A stretch of 64,000 nt of DNA. Source: Ahaetulla prasina. Its lineage: Eukaryota > Chordata > Lepidosauria > Squamata > Colubridae. Position 1 is the first letter of the stretch. The number at the start of each line of letters is the position of its first letter. The translations under genes were made by a program, and so were the position numbers. The stretch is from positions 67,671,205-67,735,204 of the forward strand of contig NC_080546.1 in NCBI RefSeq assembly GCF_028640845.1, in the 5' to 3' direction. Below the pieces are notes generated by a model. It was not told the origin of the DNA. It made no database searches and worked only from the letters and a program-made list of their open reading frames with translations. This document shows, in pieces, positions 1 through 11,184 of this stretch.

Positions 1-1
1 G

Positions 2-337
2 GATTTCAGCCCCATGCCTGAACTACCTACAGAAGAACCCACTATCCCCTCACTTAAGGAGTGGATGGATACTTTGCAAAACACATGGCCAGTAGTTAGC
101 TTAGCCTTAAAGGAAGCTAGAGAGGCTTTTAAAATTCAAGCTGACAAGAAAAGGATGGAACCCAAACCTTTCCATGTTGGAGATAGAGTACACTTATCTA
201 CAAAATTCCTGAAATCATTACAGCCATCAAAGAAACTAGGACCAAATTTCATTAGACATTTCCCTATCACTTGGGTCATCAATCCAGTAACTGTTGAACT
301 ACTCCTTCCAGGTACAGCTGTTGCATCCACTGTATAG
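2..337 (+). pseudogene. Ty3/Gypsy integrase C-terminal fragment
   Basis: The open frame encodes about 111 residues of the far C-terminal part of a Ty3/Gypsy (Sushi-like) integrase. In order it shows an acidic/proline linker (PELPTEEP), a helical stretch (SLKEWMDTLQNTWPVV), a basic ADKKR patch, the strand VGDRVHLSTKFLKS and a GPF/Y-like module (KLGPNFIRHFPITWVINPV). The catalytic core would lie left of the window. The frame leaves the family pattern after ELLLPG, where a LHPVFHVSLL-type strand is expected, so the copy is truncated. The same protein region occurs at 20455-20862 in another copy. Seen: the motifs. Known: this module ends pol in the family. Inferred: an old dead copy. Confidence 0.8.
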
Positions 338-754
338 TGCACTTGTTTGCCTTGTATGAAGGAATAAATCAAATGCTCAAACTGCAGCACCAATATATTG
401 ATACCCTGGATTACTAGGCATTAATGCTGTTAATGCTGAATAATGAGTAGTATGGAATGGAAATGTTGAAAAAAATGCTCATTTCAATTAACTATGAAAT
501 GGCGTAGGTATTTATTTTTGATTCAGGTTTGGATAAAATGGATTTATATTTTTTCTTTTTGATACGTGTTTGAAATTCTGGACCAAACATAGGAAAAGGT
601 TTAGTAAACAAAATTTGACTATGTGTCTTGTTGGGCTGCGCAAAGCACCTGGAGATATTTTACATGTCTGGTGTACCAATTTACTGTAGAGTTGTAAAAC
701 CATCAGGTCCTCCTGAAAGCTTAATGTGACCATTTCAGGAGTCTGCCTAGGCCC
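338..754. other. No gene seen; AT-rich flank
   Basis: Mixed AT-rich sequence after the integrase remnant. Short frames occur on both strands but none carries a recognisable domain. It may include decayed Gypsy 3' sequence. Confidence 0.4.
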
Positions 755-850
755 GTGATGGCGAACCTATGGCACGTGTGCCACATGTGGCACGTGTAGC
801 CATATCAGTGGGCACGTATCTTAAAATTCATAAATATATGTTATGAAACA
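755..850. mobile_element. hAT-like MITE fragment
   Basis: The stretch around GATGGCGAACCTATGGCACG, followed by two ATGTGGCACGTG-like palindromes and CCATATCAGTGGGCACG, resembles one end of a common amniote hAT-type non-autonomous transposon. Only one end is recognisable and no target duplication was found. Family recognition is from memory. Confidence 0.35.
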
Positions 851-1937
851 TATTCTCCTTCTTTAAAGACCAAATCTTGTCCAGTGCTATGAACTGTCCT
901 CTCCTATGAAATTATTGAGAGATAAAAACACAGAGCAGTTTGTGACAGAAGAGCCTGGACTGATTGTGAATGCTTAAAAATTACATACTTGGAAGATCTT
1001 ATGACCTGTGATTCACTACCGGGTTTCATATACCAGTGACAGTGAGGACAAAGCAACAGATGAATCATACTGTATTGGGTCTTTTGAAAACATTGGTTCA
1101 CACTTCATCACACTCAGAATGCCTCAAAAAATTTAACAAAAAATTAACACTGGAGCACGAAAGAGAAGGATGTCACTGATAATAAAGGGTGGTTATTTTA
1201 CCTTTCCTACTACTAGCAATTTGTTTGCAGGTTTCCAAGAACAACACAGATTGAGAATTAACCCCAGATGTAACATTTGAAACATCTGTAACATTTGAAG
1301 AGAAGAATTCAGATCAATGACTTGGGCTTAGCCTATGAATTATGTTGTTGCAGCCCTTTGTCCATAAACAATAAAACAATAAAATTACAATTGTCTTCAC
1401 TGTGGTATTTACATTTGATTTACATATATACATACTTATACATGTATTTGTACCTGGATAGCGTACCACTGGAGAGCCAATAAAACATTTTAAAATATGT
1501 ATAACCCTACCATGGAGAACTTTTTATTGCTCACCTTCACAATATCATCACACTGTTGCACTTGTTTCTGAGTAATATTACTGAACAGATATAAAAACAA
1601 GGATTTTCTATAATAATGTTTGAAATAAACTATGTTTTCAGCTACTGTTAATTAAGAAAGGACAATTTATTAGAGGGGATAAATACATTATGGACCAATA
1701 TGGTTCTTTTTCCTATTACATGAAATGTCTTTAGTTTAGGGTAATGTTATGTTTAAGTTCCTAGGAACAAACCCTATTGAATTCAATCAAACTTACTTCT
1801 AGTAGAAATGTATAGGATTGCAATGTAAATATTAGAAGATCTGGTATTAGAAGGTGTATGTATGTATGTATGTATGTACAGTATATGTATACTTATATGT
1901 ATATCTATCTACACATATATACACATACATTCAGACA
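851..1937. other. No gene seen; AT-rich with a (GTAT)n tract
   Basis: AT-rich sequence without a supported gene. A (GTAT)n microsatellite lies at about 1855-1877. AATAAA motifs for a minus-strand transcript (TTTATT on the plus strand) occur near 1518 and 1657 and could serve GABRA2 polyadenylation, but nothing here proves use. Confidence 0.4.
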
Positions 1938-2145
1938 TAGCAATAGCACTTTGCACTAGCACTAGCAATAAACTATTGCTATTGATATACAGCACTCTCT
2001 AAGTGATTTACAGAGTCAGCATATTGCCCCCAACAATCTGGGTCCACATTTTAACCGATCTTGTAAGGATGGAAAGCTGAGTCAACCATGAGCTGGTCAA
2101 GATCGAATTCCTGGCACTAGGAATCCTAGCACTGCATTCTAACCT
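1938..2145 (-). repeat. tRNA-derived SINE, reversed copy (first type)
   Basis: The core TTTACAGAGTCAGCATATTG, then CCCCCAACAATCTGGGTCC and GAAAGCTGAGTCAACC, matches the copy at 57403-57590. The order (3' body on the left, degraded tRNA-like head on the right) places it on the minus strand. It is old and diverged. It lies in the possible 3' UTR or downstream flank of GABRA2. Confidence 0.6.
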
Positions 2146-4178
2146 CATACATACAAACACACATATACATGAGTTTCTACGCATTAATTTTAAATTTGCT
2201 TTAAAATATACAGTATTGTTAAACTTTGCAATATCTAGTTTATGCACTATGTTCAAGTACTGTACAAAACTGCAATAAATAACACTAGACAACTACATAG
2301 TTCTACTATAAAGACACCATCATTCTGGTGTATTTTTTTCTTAAAAATCAACTAATAGCTTCTAATATGTACCAGTATGTGAATCAAATACTCTTAATTG
2401 ACCAAATCTATTGAAAAATTTAAAACTATAAATAATTATCAGTGATGATATTGTTTATAAGAGCTTTGGGGACAAGCTTCAGAATAAAATTAATGGATCA
2501 TATTAAATATAATACAAAAATTGTAAATACAGGCTTCAGTTTTGTTTTCATAAGTATTTAAGTATTTATGAAGCATTAAAGATTTTTTCTTTATAAACTA
2601 AACAAAAAATAATCCACTTCATAGAAAAACTATTTTTTTTAAAAAAGTTGTTTTACGTTTCTGTCAGGAAAAGATAAACTGTACTTTACAAAAGCAGCAA
2701 TAATAATTTATGATAAATGAATTAATTGAACTACCATTATGGAACCAACATTGAAAAACAAATAGTATGAAGGAAGGCTTTTGGAATGGAAACTTTACTT
2801 TGGAAAAAAATGCACAAAATTTTTGTTACCAATGTGTTTAATTCCATGAACAGAATCCGAAGGTATTGTATATTCTAGGTACTTAGCATCTCTTTTGAAA
2901 GTTATAAAAATGGAAATTCACAAGGTGGATTTTATATTCAAAGTTGCCTTGTGACTGTCTACTATATGTAGCTTACTTCTAGATAAAGTCATATACTTAT
3001 ATGTAAAAATGTAAAACGTTGCTTCTCATGGCATTATGACAAGCAAATTATCCATGAGATTATGCCCTATTGACTGATCAAGTTTCTTTTTCTGTTTAGT
3101 TTCTGGAACTTCTTATAGTAATCTAAAAAAGATCTCAGAAGTTTTTTCATTATTGGATAGTTAAATGGGCTAATGTTATATATGTGGCTACAAAACATGG
3201 TCTTGAACAGACTCCAAGGAACAAGTATACAGAAAGAAAATGATTATTTAGGCTGATCTACAGACTTCTTCAAGCACTTACTAATGTGATGGTAGCTTTT
3301 ATGCTTCTGCTTGAGCAAGATCATGCAGAAGGAGGTTGCATAAATGGAAGAACATCTTTGGATTGAATTGCACATTTCTCATGCAATACTCTAGAGACTG
3401 AGAATAGCTTTTCCATGAGCAAAAGATAACTTCATTATATGGAAGTGAATGTTTGTATCCATCCTTTGGCACCAACCTTTGGATTCAGTTTTAGGCTTAT
3501 TAGTGAAGTCACTTGATACTATTAGTGTCAAATTGTTATATGCGCAGCAATCAATGCAAATGATTTCTAAGGCTGCTCATTTCAAAAATTCAGAAATGTA
3601 ATAATTGAAAACAAATACTTTTCTAGTCATTTCAAATAATAAAATGAAAACTGACCTTACCTTACTGCTACTACTATATCCTTAATACTGAATGGCTTAT
3701 TTGAAGGATCATATTTACCTGAAATATGAGTTTAAGAAGACCCTCCCCCAAATGTAGGGTAGTTAGAAAAATACAGTATATTATAAATGCAGACAAAAAT
3801 ACCATACAATGCCAGTTTCTCCTGTTTGTGTTTATATTTATAGACTGCTAAAACTCTTGTGTCTGTTTGATTGTTTGTAACCTTCAATTGGGTGAAGCGG
3901 TACATCACAGGACAACAATTTTGAAGCAATGTACCTCAAATGAGCTAACTTAAATAATGCATCCAACATGCAGGATCCCAGTTAGACTGAAAATTAGTAG
4001 TTATAATTTACCAGCCAGAATTATGCAATCATCATTTCTCCCTGCCAGCTTTCTACAATGAAAGTTAATGGGAAAGCAAGCAGGAAGCTGGACATGCTCC
4101 CAGAGCTTCCCCCCTTCTGATGGTCATTCTGTTTCTCTGAAATGATTACCCAATAGATCACAGATTGTACAATATATA
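2146..4178. other. AT-rich GABRA2 downstream flank or distal 3' UTR
   Basis: About 2 kb with no coding frame of note, no clear repeat and low GC. It lies downstream of the GABRA2 stop codon on the transcribed strand. Whether it is transcribed cannot be told from sequence alone. Confidence 0.35.
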
Positions 4179-4311
4179 CCGTGTTTTCTCAAAATTAGAC
4201 CCTGTCTTATATTTTTTGAACCCTGAAATAAGCGCTTGGCCTTATTGCCATGTACTCAAAAGCCCGATTGGGCTTGTTATCAGGGGATGTCTTATTTTGG
4301 GGAAAACAGGG
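4179..4311. mobile_element. Palindromic mariner-like MITE
   Basis: The ends CCGTGTTTTCTCAAAATTAG and GTCTTATTTTGGGGAAAACA are imperfect inverted repeats. Each end is flanked by TA, as in Tc1/mariner-type insertions. The interior pairs GCCTTATTGCC-like and GGGCTTGTTATCAGGGG segments. The family (CCGTATTTTCCCGAAAATAAGAC type) is common in reptiles and birds by recollection. It encodes nothing. Confidence 0.55.
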
Positions 4312-4314
4312 TAA

Positions 4315-4342
4315 TGTGTGTGTGTGTGTGTGTGTGTGTGTG
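4315..4342. repeat. (TG)n microsatellite
   Basis: Fourteen uninterrupted TG dinucleotides directly beside the right end of the small palindromic MITE. Confidence 0.95.
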
Positions 4343-6012
4343 TTGGAATACTCCCATCCCAAAAAGTGTACAGACAGGTTAAAATTTAAAAAAACCTGAA
4401 GTAATACTTACTGATTAAACCAATTTCCTGTAAAATGAAGTACCAAATTTATCGATATGAACTCCCATCAGCACATATCAACCATGTTCAAACTCTAAAC
4501 TTTGTTACAGAGAGAAATATAATAGGTACAGACACCCACATACATGCATATTCCTCTCTCTTTCCTTCATGAAACAACAAGAATAAAATGAAAAGGGATA
4601 GAAATGGAATGAAAACAGAATGGAACAGAAAAAAAATGGATGAAAGGAGAGAAAAAGTAATTCTACAGGACAGGAAGAGAGAAGTTTTGTTTGGAAGTTA
4701 AATCATTAAATTTATCAGACAAGGAACCTCTTTCCAAGCAACAGCAAATCTTCATGTTAATGTTCAAAAATATCCATGCATTTCAGCAGTGATGTCTGAA
4801 GCTATCTGCATAGCTTTCAATAGCCTTTCAATAGCTTTTTCTATTTCTAATAGCAAGTATATTTCTCTGGGAAGAAACAAGTCTTCCTGTTGGGTTAAAT
4901 TCTCTGGTTAAATTCTATCCTGTTTAAGCCTCTGCCGACTTAAAACATAGGCTTCCAACTTTGATGTCCCAGTTGGTATAAAAATATCTCTTGTCTGTAA
5001 TAAACTATATATCTCAGAACCAAAAGAGCCACAAAAAGGTGTTGACATGAAGCAATCTACAAAACACAGTGACTTGAATATATGGAGGTTGTCTTATTAA
5101 TCAATATTGCTTCTCTTTAAATTTCTGCACAATTTGCCTATTTCAGCTTTTAAATCATGATTCAGTAGAAGTCACTTAATCCACAATGCACTGGAGAAAG
5201 GGAAATAACTAAAGAAGGGAAATAACTAAAACAAATTACTGACTTAATATAACTAACCATGAACCAACAACACATGCTTAGTTGTATAGTTTTATGTCTC
5301 ATTGTGTTTCTGCATGTTGTCAACATCTTCTGCAATGGGTATGGATTCAATTATTTCCTTGTATTAGTTGGAAGGAATCTCCAAGTGCAACCCTTTTGTT
5401 TATCAACAGACCATTGGTCACACCATAGGATAAGCCGATAATTAGCAACTTCAAAACTTGTTTAAAGGAAATTATTATCCCTGCCATTCTGAATCTTTTA
5501 TGCATAACTTGCATTCTTAATGATTGCTAACAAGAGAGTACTTATGCTCACCACATATCTATAATATTTACATGGGCACTGATACTGTAAGAAATTATTA
5601 AGATTACTCTTTTTTTAAAAAAATCCTTCTCTTTTTAAATGATAGCTTCTTTGCATTAAGTAGAATCAGTTGTCTCATAGAAAAATATCTTAAACTTTAA
5701 ATTAAAAAAATAGCGTTACTAAATAGTTATGTAGGACCATATATGAGTTGTATGGATATAATTCAGCATAGTTAAATCCAAATTTAGGAGAACTCACATA
5801 GATAGGAGAGCAGAATATATTTGCCATGGATGCCATCTGCTTACAGATCCCATGACTAAACTCTGTGCACCTCCTTTGGAGATAAACAAACATGACATCT
5901 ATATACATCCTGTACATATTAGTTTACTGATTAGCAGTTATTAGTCATACTGTACATAGGAAAACAACTTGATCATAATGATGTTACATGCCCTCAGCAT
6001 AAAGTTAAGGTT
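4343..6012 (-). other. GABRA2: Candidate GABRA2 proximal 3' UTR
   Basis: This lies immediately downstream of the GABRA2 TAA stop on the minus strand. It is AT-rich, has no inserted mobile element that I recognise and no coding frame with a domain. The lack of repeats contrasts with the rest of the window and fits transcribed 3' UTR under constraint. The true cleavage site is not determined. Confidence 0.45.
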
Positions 6013-6324
6013 TTAGTGTGAGGGTGCAAACCCATGCAAGACAGGTTCCCTGTTTAGATATGTGGCCCAATATACCAAGTTGAATGTGCCAAATAAAACT
6101 GGAAATACTATTCTGGACATTCTGTCAATTTTGCTAACACTGTTAAAGGTTTTCTTTGCTTCTTGTGGTTTGGTTTCTGGTTTGACTTTGTGGGGATCTG
6201 AAGTAGTGGTAGCACTCTTGGAGATGGTGGGGAGAACAGAATCCTTCGTGATGTTTGGTCCATAATTGGCAACAGCCACTGCGTAGGCATTGTTTTTCTT
6301 AATGACCGAGGCCTTTTCTTTTTT
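6013..6324 (-). CDS. GABRA2: GABA-A receptor alpha-2 subunit, last coding exon
   Basis: This exon encodes 103 residues and a TAA stop. It begins after a consensus acceptor (CTTTTAACAG) in phase 0. The first part is the tail of the variable cytoplasmic loop between TM3 and TM4 ([19 protein letters not shown]). It is followed by the signature [20 protein letters not shown] and TM4 ([17 protein letters not shown]). The loop segments [11 protein letters not shown] and [11 protein letters not shown] identify alpha-2 rather than alpha-1, -3 or -5. The product is a subunit of the pentameric GABA-gated chloride channel at inhibitory synapses, where TM4 faces lipid and the loop carries trafficking signals. 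The C-terminus reads [10 protein letters not shown], differing from and longer than the short mammalian end as I recall it. An in-frame start within this exon is not expected. Confidence 0.94.
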   Translation of the reverse strand, partial: KKEKASVIKKNNAYAVAVANYGPNITKDSVLPTISKSATTTSDPHKVKPETKPQEAKKTFNSVSKIDRMSRIVFPVLFGTFNLVYWATYLNREPVLHGFAPSH

Positions 6325-7185
6325 CTGTTAAAAGATAATGTTATTATTAAATATCTTCAAGCATTTCTGCAACAATAATACTATCTACTTCATCCAATTC
6401 AAAATAATGTGCCTCAGATAGACCTCATTGGCTATGGTACTGCCATTGTAGAAAGCTTCTCCAACTTTTGGTTAAGGCCATATATACCTATGTGTGAATC
6501 TTCAATGGTGACATGATTCATTTTCTTCACTGTGGTGGAGTAATGCTATTTTCATGCTGACCAAATTGGAAGCTTCCATACCTATGCTTCAATGTGAACC
6601 AACTCTTATGCAAGTGGGAAGAATATCTGTATTTATTATTTTATAAAACAAATTATTTTGCAGTATTTAGAGATGGGGAAAGTATCATAGACTGTTATTA
6701 TTCAACTGCATAGTTGTATTATTTGTTGCCATACTTCAAGAAAAGGAGTAAGTTAGAAGATCTGAAATGCACATTATTGTCAAGGTAACCAGTAACTGCA
6801 GTGATGAGAATACACTTCTTTCTTATACTGTGAACAGCACAATACAGAAGCAGTTGGAATTGCTTTGTTCCAGGATGTTTTTTCAATTTCCCAGCTCTAG
6901 AATTTCCTGGTAGTCCCTCACTAGGTCTGAACCTGTTTAGTTTTCCAAGGCTGGTGAAAGCTTTTTTGGAGTAATGGCAGAATAAATATTATCTGTTCTT
7001 TTTGCTTATTATTTTCTTGGAGCCCTTCTACTAAAAGCCCTTGAAACAAATTGGTTTTGAGGAAGAATGGATGGACCATCAACTAAACTGGAATTGAACT
7101 ATCTGAATAATTCTAAAACAGACCACAAACAGTGAGTTTGTTAATGTCACAAACTCACAAAAGGTCAGAATTAGTTCATTAGTTC

Positions 7186-7330
7186 CAAATTTTTTTACTA
7201 CCGGTTCTGTGGGCGTGCCTTGTTTGGTGGGTATGGCATAGTGGTCATGTGATTGTGTGGGCATGGCTTGGTGGTCATGTGACTGGGTGAGCATGGCCAA
7301 CTTGACATCACTCATGTCAAAGTTTAGGGT
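7186..7330. mobile_element. hAT MITE fragment (GGGCGTGGC-rich family)
   Basis: TTTTTTTACTACCGGTTCTG followed by repeats of GTGGGCRTGGCTTGGTGGTC and CATGTGACTGGGTG is the terminal part of the hAT MITE family seen more completely at 7527-7872. No terminal CAGNGGTG or target duplication remains. Confidence 0.6.
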
Positions 7331-7526
7331 TAGGGTGCCTGGCCTCTCCTTGCTTCAAAAGGCTCAACGAGATACAATTTCCTTGTCTGTTTATTTACTA
7401 CTACTGAACATCCAAAATATACTATTTAAACGTATGTACATATGCCATATGTGTACATACATATTACATAGTATAGTGTGTATAGGCACACAAAAAGATA
7501 CATTATCTACTATATAAAGTATACTG

Positions 7527-7872
7527 CAGGGGTGAAGTCTAATTTTTTTGCTACCTGTTCTGTGGGCGTGGCTTGGTGGGGCATGGCTTGGTGGGGGGTT
7601 CATGTGACTGGGTGGGCGTGGCTATGTGATTGGGGGATCAAACAACAGAAACTCACTACCAAAGGCTTTTCTTTTTTTTTTACTTTCAAAGCATTTTTTT
7701 CTTCGGCCAAAAAAATGCTTTTTTAAAAAAAAAAAAACCTCTGATGATCACGCGGCTGAGCTGGGCATGGGCGGGGGGGGGCAGGGATTATTGCTACCAG
7801 TTCTCCAAACCACCCGCCGCCATCGCTACAGGATCGTGTGATCCGGTCCGATCCAGGAGCATTTCACCCCTG
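7527..7872. mobile_element. hAT MITE, complete with 8-bp target duplication
   Basis: The element starts CAGGGGTGAAGTCTAA and ends GCATTTCACCCCTG, hAT-type inverted termini. It is flanked on both sides by the exact 8-mer GTATACTG (7519-7526 and 7873-7880). The interior has ACCTGTTCTGTGGGCGTGGC, a T-rich and A-rich centre and a GC-rich right part with CATCGCTACAGGATCG. It has no transposase. Mobilisation by an autonomous hAT elsewhere is inferred. Confidence 0.88.
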
Positions 7873-8063
7873 GTATACTGTATGTGTATGTATACACACA
7901 CAGCTCTTCTAAAACTATACACATTCTATCTCACATACTAAATTTGGAAAAACACACCTAGAGTCCACTTTCTGCCACACTATAACTTCTGTACATTTAG
8001 AGCATTACATATGCCTTCAGATGTTCTTCCCTAGCTTGCACATGACTGTTAAAGCCAGGAGAG

Positions 8064-8165
8064 GTCATGGATTGAGTAAAAAGTGGTGAAACTCACTTAA
8101 CCACACTCTTGCTTAGCAACCAAAGTTTTGGGGTCAATTGTGGTTGTAAGTCAAGGGCTATCTCT
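8064..8165. repeat. Squamate TTACGACC-type interspersed repeat, 3' part
   Basis: ACTCACTTAACCACACTCTT, CTTAGCAACCAAAGTTTTGG and TCAATTGTGGTTGTAAGTCA match the right end of a repeat common in squamate introns. The left part of the same family is at 15265-15425. No protein is encoded. Confidence 0.6.
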
Positions 8166-8254
8166 GCCTTCCTCTGCATGGCAGCCTTGTCCTAGTAAAC
8201 TCCTTCTTTCTGGCAATTTTCCTCTCTGTTAGAGGTACCAAAATAATCCAGGTG

Positions 8255-8325
8255 TTATAGGGTTTCCTGCTGGAGCAGGGGATTGGACTAGATGGCTTCC
8301 AAGGTCCGTTCCAGCCCTAGATTGC
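8255..8325 (+). repeat. CR1 LINE 3' terminus
   Basis: TAGGGTTTCCTGCTGGAGCA, GGGGATTGGACTAGATGGCT and CCAAGGTCCGTTCCAGCCCT form the conserved CR1 3' UTR hairpin region. Compare 47790-47855 and 19807-19872. It is severely 5'-truncated. Confidence 0.85.
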
Positions 8326-8394
8326 TGTCTTGTTTCAAAGCTCTTCTGAAGCTACATCTAGTGCCAGGGTTTGTGGCCCTTCCTTCCTCTACTT

Positions 8395-8429
8395 TATCCC
8401 CCACCCCCTCTCCTCCTTCCTTCCTCTTC

Positions 8430-8460
<31 letters not shown>

Positions 8461-8526
8461 CCCCCCCTTTCTTTCTTTTTCTTTTTCTCTTCTTTCTCTC
8501 TCTCTCTCTTTCTTCTCTCTCTCTCA
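8395..8526. repeat. Pyrimidine-rich (TC)n tract
   Basis: CT-only sequence with a (TC)n run around 8430-8460, then CCCCCCC and TTTCTTTTTC blocks. The long open frames across it are low-complexity artefacts. Confidence 0.92.
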
Positions 8527-8692
8527 CGTTTTAGGAATCACATCTAAAGAACCTCTAGAAGTCTTGTTCAAAACTGATAGTACTCCATGACAAAAGCTTT
8601 AGCTCAGATTTGTTAACTTGACTATAAATGATCCCATTTAGAGAATTTAGGGTTTTTTTTAAGAATGTGGAAGTGAGCAAAACAATATAGTA

Positions 8693-8706
8693 GAGAAAGA
8701 AAGAAA

Positions 8707-8764
<58 letters not shown>
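8693..8764. repeat. (GAAA)n microsatellite
   Basis: About 18 near-perfect GAAA/AGAA units. Confidence 0.95.
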
Positions 8765-8765
<1 letters not shown>

Positions 8766-8814
8766 GGGTATCTTCTTAATAAACATACTAGTAATAATGT
8801 ATTAGAATATTTTC

Positions 8815-8962
8815 TTTCTCCCTCCCTCCCTGTCTTCCTTCCTAAAAGTTATTTGGGGCCACATACAATCCTTCCTTCCTTCCTTCCTTCCTTCCTTCCT
8901 CCCTCCCTCCCTCCCTCCCTCCCTCTCTCTCCCTTCCTTCTTTCCTTCCTCCCTCCCCTCCC
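8815..8962. repeat. (CCTT)n/(CCCT)n tract
   Basis: Two pyrimidine blocks separated by a short unique stretch; the second grades from CCTT to CCCT units. Together with the (GAAA)n tract this gives a strand-asymmetric purine/pyrimidine region of about 570 bp. Confidence 0.93.
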
Positions 8963-9105
8963 ATTCCCTATTGCAGTATATTATGTGCCATTCAGCAAAA
9001 GTCTTAATACTTTGGTTTTGAATAATCTTATTGTTATGGTTAGGATTTTATGTTATAAATATTATAAGTAGTATTAAATGCTTGCCATCACCTGGGGAGG
9101 AAACA

Positions 9106-9948
9106 GGGACATTTTTTTACAACTTATTCAGCTGAATAGGTTGTAAAAAAATGCTTTTAAAGGAAAAAAAAGGCTCTGACGATCAGGCAGCTCAGCTGGG
9201 ATCATCAGAATCTTTTTTTACCTTTTAAAAGCATTTTTTTTACAAACTATCCGTGTGAATAAGTTGTTAAAAATGCTTTTAAAAATAAAAAAAGAGGCTC
9301 TGACAATCACAGCTGAGCCGCAGGATCATCAGAGCCTCTTTTTTACTTTTAAAAGCATTTTTATAACCAATTTGCATGAATAGTTTGTAAAAAAATGTTT
9401 TTAAAAGTAAAAAAAGAGGCTCTGACAATCCTGCGGCTCAGCTGTGAGCCTCGCCATGTCCCCCCTCCCTGACGGCTCTTCAGCTGAGTCCAGCAGGTGT
9501 CCCTCCCCACTGCCAGTGTTGGCCTTACTTTCTAGATATTCCACGCGCTTCCAAAGGAAAGGCGAAGGCAGTGGCAGGAGATGGTAGCAGCGGCCTCAGC
9601 AGGAGAGGGCAGTGGCAGTGAGGAGGGCGAAGGTGATGGCCTCTGCGGTGGATTTGGAAGCTGCTGGCAGGCAGGAGGGGACCGCCCAGCCCAACAAGCT
9701 TCGCAGCCATGGAAAAAGCTGCTGGTGTCGCTGCCATGTTCTTTGCGCATGCACATTGGATTTGCAAGGCCATGGGATGTGTGTGCATGAAGAACATGGA
9801 GGCACTGAACATGGCGGCCTGAGTGAGTGACCGGCGGACCGGTTCGGGGGTGTGGCCAGAAAGCCATTACTACTGGTTCTGCGATTGATGGCAAATTTTT
9901 ACTACCGGTTCTCCTGAACCGGTGCAAACCAAGAGCAACCCACCACTG
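9106..9948. mobile_element. Expanded hAT element with alternating inverted units
   Basis: The right end GAGCAACCCACCACTG is a hAT terminus, preceded by TTTTTACTACCGGTTCTCCT. The left 330 bp consist of about four copies of a roughly 80-bp unit (TGCTTTTAAAAGTAAAAA, GAGGCTCTGACAATC, GCGGCTCAGCTG) in alternating orientation, so neighbouring units can pair. The middle is GC-rich. The left terminus and target duplication were not found, so the left boundary is approximate. No transposase is present. Confidence 0.6.
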
Positions 9949-10640
9949 TTGGGTACTTCCTTTTCTATTCTACTTTTGATTTTTTTAGTTTATAAGCCAC
10001 AGGTTAGTGACATGGAATTTCCCACCCCAAAAAGGGCATCAATATCTATAAATTAGCAGATAAATGATACACAATCCAAACTCAGAGTTTCAATTTTCCT
10101 TTTCTGTTTCATGCGTTCCCTCACAATTATCCCATACTTTTACATGAATTGCAGTTTAAAGTATATTCACTTGAACTCCACCTCAACTATGGTTTTACTA
10201 GCATGTTAAGAATGCTTCTGTCTTCTTATTGCTATGTAACTGATAACTTTTTTCATTTTCTCAAGTTCCTTGTGCACAGACTTTATAGAAGCAATTTTTT
10301 TTCAGTACAGCATGACCATTTTAGCACTAAAAAAAGAACTTTTTAAAAGAGGAAAATTCTTTTTAAGAACTGCAGGTGCCAAATAATTGAAAATGCCCTT
10401 TTAGGGATCTTAGAAATCTAGTATATTTTTATTTTGTTTTGAGACAGCATAGATCTGGAGAAACAAAACCCAGATGTTTTGGTCAGTTCTTGGTTAAAGC
10501 AAGAGGGTTTCCAGAGGTATTTTATTGGGTGAGCAGGGCAAGGCTGGTGGATATCACACAACTCTTAATTTCTCCTCTGTACAGTCTGTGTATCAACACT
10601 ATTCCAATATTCCTTTGTCACTGACTCATTTGCTCTAGGA

Positions 10641-10770
10641 CAGGGGTGTCAAACTCTTGGGATCATGTCATCACACAACATATCATGACTCCCCCCCTTC
10701 ACTAAACCAGGGGTGGGCACAGCTAGTGTGTGATGCATCTGGCCAGCGGGCCATGAATTTGACACCCCTG
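10641..10770. mobile_element. hAT MITE, 130 bp, perfect target duplication
   Basis: It begins CAGGGGTGTCAAACTC and ends GAATTTGACACCCCTG, near-perfect terminal inverted repeats. The exact 8-mer CTCTAGGA flanks both sides (10633-10640 and 10771-10778). The interior includes GCCAGCGGGCC. It is non-coding. Confidence 0.92.
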
Positions 10771-10798
10771 CTCTAGGATAACATGCCAAAGTCTTTAT

Positions 10799-11184
10799 TG
10801 TCAATTCTGAAGCTGGCCTGGCTGAAGCCATCTTGGAGCTTCAATGCTGCCACACTGGAGCTGAGGGATAGGGAGTGGGGATTAGAGATAGCTGGGGTTG
10901 TGTAGTCAAAATAAAACACTTTCTCTTCTGAACCAAGGATGTTTTCACACCCGACTGGAGGAAGGAGGAGTGATGTCACCTGACCAGTGGATGCTACCTT
11001 GATTGGGCCATGTGACTGATTGTTTGGGATTGAGGAAAAAACTTTCACTTTTAATTAGGTGAAAATCAGTGTCGGTTTTCACCAGATATGTGCCAATATG
11101 ATATTTCCAATAAAGCTATTCTTTGAGGAATGTATCTGCTTTGGAGTTTTGCTTGCTATGGATCTATTACTTGGAACTCTAACA
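10799..11184 (+). mobile_element. Solo LTR with 5-bp target duplication
   Basis: It starts TGTCAATTCTGAAGCTGGCC and ends TTACTTGGAACTCTAACA, flanked by TTTAT on both sides (10794-10798 and 11185-11189). A related reversed copy lies at 18657-19051. Plus orientation is favoured because GATTGGGCCATGTGAC sits in the U3 position and CCAATAAAGC, a polyadenylation signal, lies near the 3' end. A single LTR without internal sequence is the usual result of LTR-LTR recombination. Confidence 0.85.

Noticed and set aside
6013..6324. Assignment to GABRA1, GABRA3 or GABRA5
   Set aside because: TM4 is similar in all, but the loop phrases [14 protein letters not shown] and [20 protein letters not shown] fit alpha-2 best. 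Alpha-5 would have KTYNSISKIDKM, and alpha-1 IDRLSRIAFPLL.
8288..8590. Open frames on both strands with Arg/Glu or Ser/Leu runs
   Set aside because: Products of the (TC)n tract; pure low complexity.
9532..9927. 131-codon minus-strand frame and overlapping frames
   Set aside because: They fall inside the GC-rich part of a hAT element and share no motif with transposases.
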